Assembly (NCBI GenBank): GCA_022424905.1
Contig: JAKMGP010000303.1
Span: forward strand, 1 to 39,812
Reading direction: 5' to 3'
Origin: Akkermansiaceae bacterium
GTDB lineage: Bacteria; Verrucomicrobiota; Verrucomicrobiia; Verrucomicrobiales; Akkermansiaceae
Length of the DNA: 39,812 bases
Positions 8,886-16,845 of the stretch are shown piece by piece; positions within the stretch are counted from its first letter, which is position 1; each line of letters opens with the position of its first letter. Below the pieces are notes generated by a model that did not search any database, was not told the origin of the DNA, and was given only the letters and a program-made list of their open reading frames with translations. The translations under genes and the position numbers were made by a program.

Positions 8886-9266
8886 ATGATCACAGTGACT
8901 GAGAAAGCTGCTAGCGAACTCGCTAGCCTCCTTGAATCTAAGAAGGCCCCGGAAGGCTCTGGACTGCGTCTTGGCGTAGAACGCGGAGGTTGCGCCGGCC
9001 TCGCTTACACCATGCGAATTGGAGAACCCCAAGAAGGTGATGAGATCATCAATCTGAATGGAACTCGCTTTATTGTGGCTCACGATTCTTTCGATTTCCT
9101 TGAAGGATGCACCGTCGATTTTGCCGATGAACTCTCAGACCGGGGCTTTAAAATTTTCAACCCCAACGCTTCACGCTCTTGTGGATGTGGAACCTCCTTT
9201 GAACCTTCTGAAGAAGGTAAAAAACCCCAATACGATCCTGCCCTCGACGGGACCAATTGCAAATAG
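8886..9266 (+). CDS. HesB/IscA-family iron-sulfur cluster carrier
   Basis: 126 aa. A-type carriers hold a nascent Fe-S cluster and pass it to apo-enzymes in the cytoplasm. The three ligand cysteines are visible: Cys36 in ERGGCAGLAY and Cys99/Cys101 in SRSCGCGTSF, the signature spacing of the family. The stretch GFKIFNPNASRSCGCG is typical. About 20 residues after the CGCG motif extend the protein beyond the minimal 107-residue IscA and include another Cys near the end. No isc or suf genes are next to it. Whether it acts as IscA, SufA or ErpA cannot be decided from sequence. Confidence 0.92.
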   Translation: MITVTEKAASELASLLESKKAPEGSGLRLGVERGGCAGLAYTMRIGEPQEGDEIINLNGTRFIVAHDSFDFLEGCTVDFADELSDRGFKIFNPNASRSCGCGTSFEPSEEGKKPQYDPALDGTNCK

Positions 9267-9272
9267 CCCAGT

Positions 9273-10013
9273 ATGGCCCTGTCGGATTTTGATGAATCAC
9301 CAAAAAAGCGGGCTCCGCTTTTCTGGTGGTTTCTCGCTAATATTCTGGCTGTCTCTTTTGCGATTACTTCTTGGATCGTTTGTCTTAACCTTTTCCGGGA
9401 CCCTACCAATCCGACCAGCTATAAACTTATGATGAAGGTGGGGCGACTTGAATCACCTAAAGCCTTCTCTCCTCTCGAGACACCTGTCCCTATGAAGGAC
9501 AGCGATCCAAAGGAGCTCGAAGCTCAATTTCAGAGTTTTAGCCAAACCGATCGCGAGGCTCTCAACAAAGAGCTGCGACGTGCTTACCTCAGCAATTTTA
9601 AAAAGCCAAAGTTTCTCACGTACGTCACTGGAGAATACCGTATCATCGGAGTAGAAAACCTTACTGAAGAGGATTTTCTCAGCCCAGGTATTGTGGTGAA
9701 GGCCCAAGCCATGATTCGACCCGATGCGGTCGCCCCCCCCCTTCCCTACCCCGTCTTCCTCGAGTGCCTCTTTCCATCAGAAGACGCCACTCCTGAAAGC
9801 TTTCAGCTAGGAAATATACTGACACTTAAAAAACAGAGGGAATGCGCTGCTATTCTAAATATTGGGGAGACCGCTTTTGAGGATCGCCAAACCGTTTTCG
9901 TGACCGTAGTTCCCCTCGCAGCGGTGGAACACACCACTGCAAGCGGCTCAACTTTTACAATCACCCCTCCAGCACTGGCTAATCCCGAGGCCTCTCTCCC
10001 AGCTTACCCATAA
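9273..10013 (+). CDS. Uncharacterised one-pass membrane protein
   Basis: 246 aa; I do not recognise a family. A short basic N-terminus (SPKKR) precedes one long hydrophobic segment, about residues 15-41, so the rest is probably outside the cytoplasm. Residues about 80-110 are charged and helical, and the remainder looks like beta strands ending in a Pro/Ala-rich tail. It starts 6 bases after the HesB-type gene and is followed after 12 bases by the GT51 glycosyltransferase, so it may assist that enzyme; this is inference from position only. A run of nine C (9733-9741) encodes part of a VAPPLPYP stretch and is a possible slippage site. Confidence 0.7.
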   Translation: MALSDFDESPKKRAPLFWWFLANILAVSFAITSWIVCLNLFRDPTNPTSYKLMMKVGRLESPKAFSPLETPVPMKDSDPKELEAQFQSFSQTDREALNKELRRAYLSNFKKPKFLTYVTGEYRIIGVENLTEEDFLSPGIVVKAQAMIRPDAVAPPLPYPVFLECLFPSEDATPESFQLGNILTLKKQRECAAILNIGETAFEDRQTVFVTVVPLAAVEHTTASGSTFTITPPALANPEASLPAYP

Positions 10014-10025
10014 GCAACGTCGATA

Positions 10026-11645
10026 ATGAGCTCGAGTTACCAAAATCGTCAAATGCGCTGGAGCAAATGGGTGAAGATCCTAAAACGCCTATGGGAATTT
10101 GCCTGGAAAGGCGGCCTTACCCTACTCATCCCCCTCTTGTTAATGATTGGTTGGTACGCTTGGCACGCCAGCAAGTTCGACCTATCCGAAACCTCCCGTA
10201 TGCCCGAGCGCACCGTATTACTTGACCGTAATGGGATCGAAATCGGGACAATCCACGGAGCCAACCGTCGCCTTGTTGAGTTCGAAGAAATTCCCACTTT
10301 CCTGAAAATCTGCCTTTTTGCTCGGGAAGACGCCCGCTTCATGGACCACGAAGGTGTCGATTTCTTGGGCCTAGCCCGCGCGACCTTGAGGAATGCCAAA
10401 GACCTCGACTTCACCCAAGGGGCTTCCACCCTTTCGATGCAACTGGCACGAAATACTTTCGATTTACGTGAGAAGAAATCCCTAAACCGAAAGTTCCTAG
10501 AGATTGCGATCACCTACCGCATCGAATCAAAATTCTCAAAATCAGAAATCCTAACGGCATATCTCAATCGAATATATTTTGGATCCGGCTTCAATGGTAT
10601 CGAAGAAGCTTCCCTCAACTATTTTGGCCGCCCTACCTCCAGGCTAACCAAAGGCCAATCTGCTCTCCTCGTCGGGATAATCAGAGCACCACACGCCTGC
10701 AGTCCGTGGCGCAATCTCGAGGGAGCAGTCCGCCAGCGCAATGAAGTCCTCGACCGGCTCATCACCACTGAGGTGATCACCCCAGAACAAGCTGATGCCA
10801 TCAAGTCCCAATCTCTCGATCTTCGTAATCCCAACGCCGGAGATCTTGAGACCGATCACGGAACACGCGTGCTGCGGCGTCCTCTCGAAATCGTTCTCAA
10901 CGAAACACAGATTACGACTGGTGGCTTGGAAGTCATCACCTCAATTGATTTTCAGCTTCAACGTCAACTTGAAAAGCTCGTCCAAGAATCCTCGATTCCG
11001 GATGGATGCCAAATGGCTTCGATCGCTATCGATCCCCGAAACGGAGATATTCTTGGAGTGGTCGGATGCCGTGAAAAAAAACCCACCGGCTTCAACCGAG
11101 CCCTTGATTCCCATCGGGACCTTGGCCCGCTCATGATTGAGCCCCTGATCGGGACAATTGCCCTCGAACGCGGACACCTACCAATTGTCGGAAACCCAGT
11201 CGCTACAGGACGTCAACTTCAGGCTCAAGACGCAATCCAGCTACTCAAAAGATTTGGATTTGAGGGCACTTTTGGACTTGGCGAAGATCTTTACCGGGGA
11301 ACCCTTAGCGTCTCACCGCTTGAATTGGCGACTGCTTACGCCACCCTTCTCCAAAATGGCTCGCGGCCTACCCCCGTCTTCGTTCGCGAACTGATCCAGA
11401 AAGAAAGGACCCTCTTCTCGCGCCCCGCCGCCTCTTTCCCCGCCTTCGCAGATCATTCTCGATTGAAAAAAATTCCAGATTTCATCAGTGGTTTATCCCT
11501 TCCTGGAACTGATCATTGGGCTGCCACCCTTACCCCGGAGAAAGTGATTGTTGTTTGGATCGGCTACGATAATCCCAAGCCCTTCAATTTAAGCGCTCGG
11601 CAATCGCAGAGATTGAGAACAGACCTTCAGCGAATCGCTCGCTAA
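10026..11645 (+). CDS. GT51 peptidoglycan glycosyltransferase with degenerate transpeptidase domain
   Basis: 539 aa, short for a class A penicillin-binding protein (commonly 600-850). A membrane anchor lies at about 31-47. The GT51 domain (about 60-235) looks active: catalytic Glu101 in AREDARFMDHEGVD, QGASTLSMQLARN, and SKSEILTAYLNRIYFG. It should polymerise lipid II into glycan strands on the periplasmic face. The C-terminal half keeps scaffold blocks of a PBP transpeptidase (ASIAIDPRNGDILGVVG, then SPLELATAYATLLQNG, then VVWIGYDN). At the acylation site, where a GSxxKP-type motif is expected, it reads GPLMIEP (367-373), losing both Ser and Lys, and the KTGT equivalent reads SLPGTDH. The transpeptidase is therefore probably inactive. 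It follows the membrane protein gene by 12 bases. Confidence 0.88.
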   Translation: MSSSYQNRQMRWSKWVKILKRLWEFAWKGGLTLLIPLLLMIGWYAWHASKFDLSETSRMPERTVLLDRNGIEIGTIHGANRRLVEFEEIPTFLKICLFAREDARFMDHEGVDFLGLARATLRNAKDLDFTQGASTLSMQLARNTFDLREKKSLNRKFLEIAITYRIESKFSKSEILTAYLNRIYFGSGFNGIEEASLNYFGRPTSRLTKGQSALLVGIIRAPHACSPWRNLEGAVRQRNEVLDRLITTEVITPEQADAIKSQSLDLRNPNAGDLETDHGTRVLRRPLEIVLNETQITTGGLEVITSIDFQLQRQLEKLVQESSIPDGCQMASIAIDPRNGDILGVVGCREKKPTGFNRALDSHRDLGPLMIEPLIGTIALERGHLPIVGNPVATGRQLQAQDAIQLLKRFGFEGTFGLGEDLYRGTLSVSPLELATAYATLLQNGSRPTPVFVRELIQKERTLFSRPAASFPAFADHSRLKKIPDFISGLSLPGTDHWAATLTPEKVIVVWIGYDNPKPFNLSARQSQRLRTDLQRIAR

Positions 11646-11732
11646 ATTGGCCTAGCAAGCGCTTTAATACTTCTTAAAGTTTCTCCACCTGCCTCACGAC
11701 CTCTTGATGAGCCCCTACTCTCTGAGGGCACG

Positions 11733-11762
11733 AAAAAACCGGAAGAAATCTTCCGGTCTTTT
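11733..11762. terminator. Bidirectional terminator between convergent genes
   Basis: ACCGGAAGA (11738-11746) pairs perfectly with TCTTCCGGT (11749-11757). Six A precede the stem and TCTTTT follows it, so both strands show a U-rich tail after the hairpin; the tail is best on the minus strand, after the selenoprotein gene. It lies between that gene and the plus-strand glycosyltransferase gene. Confidence 0.82.
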
Positions 11763-11786
11763 GCATGATAAAACAATAAACTCTGA

Positions 11787-12182
11787 CTACTTTTGGGCGA
11801 GGAGCTTGGCCACCACGGCATCGACTTCTTTCTTGCCATAAGTGTGGCCTTCGATCGTATCGACGAGTTTACCGCTCTTATCCTTGGCGATAATACCGTG
11901 CCCCTTGAGCTTAGCCTTTTTGATTTCCTCTTTGCTCTTGCCGGTTCCGACGAGGACGTTTTTGAAGGTGATTTCTTTTCCCTTTGTCTTTTTGAGATCA
12001 TTCACGATGACCGAAATTTTTGCACAAAGCGGTCATCCGTCGAAGTAATAATAAGTGAGCGTGGGGATTTTAGCTTCAGCTGCGGCCTTCACCACAGGAG
12101 CCTTGGGCTCATCTGCTGAAGCAGTAGTGATTAGGAGGATGGGCGCCACAGCTGCGACCATCCAAGCAATTAGTTTTTTCAT
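11787..12182 (-). CDS. Candidate selenoprotein: exported thioredoxin-like protein with UxxC
   Basis: 131 aa if the in-frame TGA at 12033-12035 is read as selenocysteine. The frame starts at ATG 12182 with a signal peptide (MKKLIAWMVAAVAPILL, cleavage near ASA-DE), runs through a short Ala/Lys-rich linker to LTYYYFDG, then TGA-CCG-CTT-TGT (U-P-L-C, Sec at residue 50), and continues without a break to TAG at 11787. The rest alternates strand and helix as in thioredoxin folds and ends in a VDAVVAKLLAQK helix. A strand, a CxxC-type motif and a helix at this position make a redox active site. No obvious cis-Pro is seen; GHG lies at about the expected place. TGA is a normal stop elsewhere in the window (folD, aroB), so global recoding is unlikely. 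The alternative is a nonsense-mutated pseudogene, or use of a GTG at 12005, which would drop both signal peptide and active site. Confidence 0.8.
11991..12037 (-). promoter_or_regulatory. Candidate bacterial SECIS element
   Basis: On the minus strand two mutually exclusive hairpins follow the TGA. Hairpin A has an 8-bp perfect stem, GATGACCG (12037-12030) with CGGTCATC (12013-12006), whose 5' arm includes the TGA. Hairpin B has GGTCAT (12012-12007) with ATGATC (12001-11996), including one G-U pair, a CGTGA loop, and a possible TTT/AAA lower stem (12016-11991). In B the apical loop begins about 26 bases after the TGA and has G among its first two bases, which fits the known bacterial SECIS geometry. 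It lies inside the coding region, as in other bacterial selenoprotein genes. Pairings were made by eye. Confidence 0.55.
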
Positions 12183-12253
12183 CCCAAGAAGACTAGCTAG
12201 TAGAAACTTCATGGCAAGCTAATGCCACATGACTTCGATTCAGCCACTCCGCC

Positions 12254-13702
12254 CTAGGCCAGGAGATCTTTCACGACCTTGCCATGGACATCAGTAAGGC
12301 GGTAATCACGGCCTTGAAAGCGGTAGGTGAGTTTCTCGTGGTCGAACCCAAGAAGATGCATCCAAGTTGCTTGTAAATCGTGAACATGGACCTTGTCACG
12401 GGCCACCGAAAAACCAAGATCGTCAGAAGCACCGTGGGTGTATCCCCCTTTCACTCCTCCACCAGCCATAACCATAGTGTAACAATCAGGAAAGTGATCG
12501 CGACCAAGGACCTTTCCCTTGGCCGTTCGGCCTTCTCGGAATGGAGTCCGCCCAAATTCTCCGCCGAGAATAATAAGAGTGTCTTCAAAGAGGCCACGCT
12601 CCTTGAGGTCATTGATCAAGGCCACAATCGGCTTATCCATGGTGGCACATTTATTGGTAAGCCCATCGCGTATGTCTTCCTTTGGATTTGTCCCGTGGAA
12701 ATCCCAGCCCCAGTCAAAGAGCTGAACAAAACGAACTCCATCTTCGGCGAGACGCCGGGCGAGGAGGCAGTTATTAGCGAAGCTCGAGGCACCTGGTTGA
12801 GCACCATAGGACTCAAGAGTCTTCTTTGATTCCTTTGAAATATCCATAACCTCCGGGACTGACATTTGCATACGAAAGGCTAGTTCGTATTGTGCCATGC
12901 GAGTCAGCGTTTCAGGATGGGCAAAATCTTTTGAAGCGGCCTCATTGAGAGCACGGAGGGCATCAAGGCTGGAGCGACGCAGGCTACGATCCATGCCCGG
13001 AGGGTCAGTGACATAAAGAACCGGATCCCCTTTTGAACGACACTGCACGCCTTGATGGACAGATGGAATAAACCCCGAACCGAAAGAACTCTTCCCGCCA
13101 TTCGGCTGCACTCCACTCGAGATGAGGACCACGTATCCGGGAAGGTTTTGGTTTTCCGATCCCAGACCGTAGGTAGTCCAGGCTCCGAAGGTCGGTCGGC
13201 CCGGCTGCTGGAAGCCGGTGTGCACGAAGAGCTCAGCAGGAGCATGATTAAAATGATCAGTCGTCATCGAATTGATGATGCAGAGATCGTCAGCCACACC
13301 GTGCAAGTGCGGAATCGCGTCAGACATCCAAAGGCCGTTCTTGCCATACTGTTTAAAAGTACGGGGGCTCCCCATCAATTTGGGGGTTCCTGAGGTGAAG
13401 GCGAACTTCTTCCCCTTGATATATTCGTCCGGGCATTCCTGGCCGTCGCGCTTCACGAGCTCGGGCTTGTGGTCCCATAGATCAAGGTGGGGCGGTGATC
13501 CCGTGAGGTGAAGATAAATCACCCGCTTCGCCTTAGGCGCGAAGTGCGGAAGCTTAGGAAGGAGCGGATTGTCCGGAGCTTCTAAGCCCATAGCATCGGA
13601 CGCGAGCATCTCGCTAAGCGCAACCCCGCCAAGACCCATGGAGCATTGTTTGAAAAAGTGCCGCCGCGTTTTGTATTGCAGGCTTTCTAACTGTGGATTC
13701 AT
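12254..13702 (-). CDS. DUF1501 secreted protein (copy 1)
   Basis: 482 aa. DUF1501 proteins are sulfatase/alkaline-phosphatase-like proteins, abundant in Planctomycetota and Verrucomicrobiota, nearly always next to PSCyt1/DUF1549/DUF1553 partners; their reaction is not established. The N-terminus has a Tat-type motif (KTRRHFFKQ) and a hydrophobic stretch, so it is exported folded. Typical blocks are AKRVIYLHLTGSPPHLDLWDHKP, FVQLFDWGWDFHG, and LIILGGEFGRTPFREG, with possible metal ligands in the GGEFGR and GRDHFPD segments. It follows its partner gene after 23 bases on the same strand, so both are probably one transcript. A related copy lies at 21795. Confidence 0.9.
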   Translation of the reverse strand: MNPQLESLQYKTRRHFFKQCSMGLGGVALSEMLASDAMGLEAPDNPLLPKLPHFAPKAKRVIYLHLTGSPPHLDLWDHKPELVKRDGQECPDEYIKGKKFAFTSGTPKLMGSPRTFKQYGKNGLWMSDAIPHLHGVADDLCIINSMTTDHFNHAPAELFVHTGFQQPGRPTFGAWTTYGLGSENQNLPGYVVLISSGVQPNGGKSSFGSGFIPSVHQGVQCRSKGDPVLYVTDPPGMDRSLRRSSLDALRALNEAASKDFAHPETLTRMAQYELAFRMQMSVPEVMDISKESKKTLESYGAQPGASSFANNCLLARRLAEDGVRFVQLFDWGWDFHGTNPKEDIRDGLTNKCATMDKPIVALINDLKERGLFEDTLIILGGEFGRTPFREGRTAKGKVLGRDHFPDCYTMVMAGGGVKGGYTHGASDDLGFSVARDKVHVHDLQATWMHLLGFDHEKLTYRFQGRDYRLTDVHGKVVKDLLA

Positions 13703-13725
13703 ACGATGAAAATTGGTTGGAGATC

Positions 13726-16716
13726 TTAGCGTTTCATCAAGGTCTCATCAAGATTTAGAAGTATATTCGCAACAACGGTAAGGGAGGCAAGCTCTACAAC
13801 ATCGATGTCTTTAGGAACTGGACCGATAGGATTAGTGGCCATTTCCTGCGCGAGCTTTTGATCGGCGGCATACTTGCTGCGTGTAGAATCATATAAAGCG
13901 ATCAGGCGAGAAGTTTCGACCTCATTAGGAGAACGCGAAAGGCAGAGTTGGAAGCCATGTTTAATCATGGTAGCGACCGACCCTTTGTGCGCCACCATTC
14001 GTCGAGAGAGAGCCTGAGCAGCTTCTATGTAGACCGGATCATTCAAGGTCACGAGAGCTTGCAACGGCGTGTTGGTATTCCCACGCCGCACAGTGCAAAC
14101 CTCGCGATTGGGAGCTCCGAAGGTCGCCATGGAAGGATAAGGACTGGAACGACGCCAGCTGGTATAAAGGCCACGACGGAACTTATCCTCGCCAGAACTT
14201 GTGCTCCAATCGGTGCCGCCTCCGAAGGCAGCCTTGAGACCAAGGTTTGGCTGGGGCGGACGAACCGGAACACCATACATTTTTGAACTCAACAAACCCG
14301 AGACCGCGAGAGCCTGGTCGCGGATCATTTCCGCGGAAAGCCGGACCCGAGGACCACGGGCAACAAGACGATTGTCGGGATCCCGAGCAGCCATCTCATC
14401 GCTGACATGAGAATTTTGGCGATAGACCGATGAAGTGACGAGAAGGCGAAGAAAACTCTTAACATCCCATTCCCCATCCATAAATTCGACCGCAAGCCAA
14501 TCAAGGAGTTCGGGATGAGAAGGCCGTTCGCCCTGAGATCCAAATTCCTCGCTTGTAAGGACGATTCCTACGCCGAAGAGATTCTCCCAAAACCGATTGG
14601 CGACCACACGAGCGGTCAGAGGATTCTCTCGGTTCACCAACCATTTCGCCATCGCAAGTCGGTCGGGATTCGAGCCCTTGGGAAGCGAACCGAAAACTTG
14701 GGGCACCCCCGGCTCAACTTCCTCACCAAGACTCAAGTAGCTCCCACGAAGTTGAATATGGGTCTTACGATGCTTATCCTTGGGTAGGTCTCGCATAATG
14801 GGAACTGAGGTGAGGGGCTTGACGGCGGCCAGTTGCTTTTTGAGATCCGCGAGCTTCTTGGTGTCAGCAATTGCGCTGGGATTGGTCTTACGATAAACCG
14901 CAACCAATTGAGCCTTCTCAGCGGCACTACGTTTGGCAGGAGACGTTTTAAGGATTGCTATTATCTCGGAGGAAAGCGCCATGGAAGGACCTGCAGAATC
15001 AGTTGCCAAAATCCGGAAGCGGCCAAGCGCATGATTTGGATAGCGCTGCAGAAATCTAAGTTCGAGATCCCGCCCATCGAGAGGTTTCTCTAACTCGATC
15101 ACGATATGATGATCCTGACCCAGCGATCCGCCAACCGCCCAGCCGGAATCATTGCTAGCGTTACCATCGATCGCAGAGGCCGCTCCGAATTTCTCCTGAT
15201 CATAAGTCGAAGAGGCATTCGAAAAAGCGGCTTTGGTCTTACCACTGGTGAGTTCGATTTCGTTGAGGACAAAATTTCCATTCCGACCAGGCCCCCCGCT
15301 CCCGAGCTTATCATAAGCAAGAGCCTCAATCTTAATTGCGGTAATTTTTTTCAGCTTACTACTAGCGGAAATCGTATAATCATCAGTCACGGCAGTCTTT
15401 CCACTCACGAGAATAGAGCCGTCAGAACCCGCCTTGAAATTCGCACCAGAAAGCGCAGTCATTTTTTCTGGAGTGAGAACATGCCAACGACCTAACTTCG
15501 CCTTCAAAGCAGCCTCCCATTCCGCAAAGGCCTTAGGATCGAGCTTGTTGGCGGGCTCCATTTCCTTCTTCAGCTTTGCGATCTCAGCGGAAATCTGAGC
15601 CGCTTGTTTCTTATTTCGATCACCCATCACCTGGATAATTGGAGCTTCATTCCGTCGGTCGGCGTCTTCCGATTGATTGAAAATGGCAAACATCTGAAAA
15701 TACTCAGCATGACTGATGGGATCATATTTGTGGGTATGACACTGAGCACAAGCTGCGGTAGTTCCCATCCAGGTCGCCATAGTCGTATTGACACGATCAA
15801 CGACTGCTGCGTTACGGAATTCTTCATCACTCGTTCCGCCTTCGTTATTCGTTTTAGTATTGCGGTGGAAAGCAGTGGCAATGAGTTGATCTTCAGTTGG
15901 GGTGGGAACTAGGTCACCAGCAATTTGGTCAATCGTAAATTGGTCGAACGGCATGTTCTCATTGAAGGCACGAATAACCCAATCTCGATAGGCCCAAATC
16001 GTCCGGCCCGGGTCATCCGCATAACCAGCTGAGTCGGCATAACGAGCAAGATCCAGCCACATGCGAGCCCAGTGTTCGCCGAAAGAAGGCTTGGCAAGAA
16101 GACGATTGACCAGATTCTCGTATGCCTTGGCACTCTCATCAGCGAGAAATTCGTCGACCTCCGCTTTGGTAGGCGGAAGCCCGGTAAGATCAAGGGCTAC
16201 ACGTCGAATTAAGGTGTGAGGGTCAGCTTCTTTGCTAGGCGAAAGCTCTTCTTTACTGAGTCGGCTGAGAATAAAGGCGTCTATGGGATTACGAACCTTC
16301 ATCTTGGTCTCATCAACCTGAGGAACCTCAGCTCGAACAGGCTTTGCATAGGACCAATGGACCTCGTATTCCGCTCCTTCCTCGATCCACCGCTTAAAAA
16401 GTTCAATTTGTTCCTTCGTAAACCGCTCACCCTTTCCTGGAGGTGGCATCATCTCATCCTCATCATCCGTCACAATTCGATAGATCAACTCACTATCCTC
16501 GATTTTTCCGGGAGAAATAGCGGTGAACCCCTTGTGATCCTTTATGGCACCTTCACGAGTGTCGAGCCGAAGCTTGGCCTTCCGATCCTCTTCGTCCGGA
16601 CCGTGACAGCGGTAACAACTATTGGAGAGTAAAGGACGAATTTCGTCGTTGAAACTGACTTTCGCACCAAGGGAGGAAAAACCGAGAATGAGAACAGAGA
16701 GAAAACGAATGAACAT
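13726..16716 (-). CDS. PSCyt1/DUF1549/DUF1553 secreted cytochrome c-domain protein (copy 1)
   Basis: 996 aa. The ATG at 16716 opens a signal peptide (MFIRFLSVLILGFSSLGA); a TTG 15 codons upstream is less convincing. Right after it is a planctomycete-type cytochrome c domain with CYRCH (residues 34-38) as the heme site. DUF1549 follows (HWARMWLDLARYADSAGY, then ACAQCHTHKYDP with a second CxxCH). The middle holds an inserted beta-rich region, about 480-590, that looks like a carbohydrate-binding/discoidin-type fold. DUF1553 (WLVNRENPLTARVVANRFW, then RRSSPYPSMATFGAPNRE) fills the C-terminus. The function is unproven; these proteins are thought to act in periplasmic degradation of complex glycans. 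It is the first gene of the pair with DUF1501. Confidence 0.9.
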   Translation of the reverse strand: MFIRFLSVLILGFSSLGAKVSFNDEIRPLLSNSCYRCHGPDEEDRKAKLRLDTREGAIKDHKGFTAISPGKIEDSELIYRIVTDDEDEMMPPPGKGERFTKEQIELFKRWIEEGAEYEVHWSYAKPVRAEVPQVDETKMKVRNPIDAFILSRLSKEELSPSKEADPHTLIRRVALDLTGLPPTKAEVDEFLADESAKAYENLVNRLLAKPSFGEHWARMWLDLARYADSAGYADDPGRTIWAYRDWVIRAFNENMPFDQFTIDQIAGDLVPTPTEDQLIATAFHRNTKTNNEGGTSDEEFRNAAVVDRVNTTMATWMGTTAACAQCHTHKYDPISHAEYFQMFAIFNQSEDADRRNEAPIIQVMGDRNKKQAAQISAEIAKLKKEMEPANKLDPKAFAEWEAALKAKLGRWHVLTPEKMTALSGANFKAGSDGSILVSGKTAVTDDYTISASSKLKKITAIKIEALAYDKLGSGGPGRNGNFVLNEIELTSGKTKAAFSNASSTYDQEKFGAASAIDGNASNDSGWAVGGSLGQDHHIVIELEKPLDGRDLELRFLQRYPNHALGRFRILATDSAGPSMALSSEIIAILKTSPAKRSAAEKAQLVAVYRKTNPSAIADTKKLADLKKQLAAVKPLTSVPIMRDLPKDKHRKTHIQLRGSYLSLGEEVEPGVPQVFGSLPKGSNPDRLAMAKWLVNRENPLTARVVANRFWENLFGVGIVLTSEEFGSQGERPSHPELLDWLAVEFMDGEWDVKSFLRLLVTSSVYRQNSHVSDEMAARDPDNRLVARGPRVRLSAEMIRDQALAVSGLLSSKMYGVPVRPPQPNLGLKAAFGGGTDWSTSSGEDKFRRGLYTSWRRSSPYPSMATFGAPNREVCTVRRGNTNTPLQALVTLNDPVYIEAAQALSRRMVAHKGSVATMIKHGFQLCLSRSPNEVETSRLIALYDSTRSKYAADQKLAQEMATNPIGPVPKDIDVVELASLTVVANILLNLDETLMKR

Positions 16717-16845
16717 AAGAAAGTATCTCAGGGACCTTAGAAGAGATTTACGGTTATCCAACCCCCGATCTTGCTCTCATGACATCCAATTTCTGAGGAA
16801 TGAAACGACCTCCCACTCTTCGACGTAGTGAGAGGAGTGACTTTC

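Noticed and set aside
8886-9266. HesB-like selenoprotein
   Set aside because: HesB-like selenoproteins are known, but all three ligand positions here are ordinary Cys codons with no TGA.
11787-12005. A GTG-started 72-residue protein as the complete gene
   Set aside because: The frame continues upstream through one TGA into a signal peptide and a CxxC-like site; the short form would lack both.
12211-12228. Short inverted repeat TGGCA/TGCCA upstream of the selenoprotein gene
   Set aside because: Only five or six pairs and no T run; not convincing as a terminator or operator.
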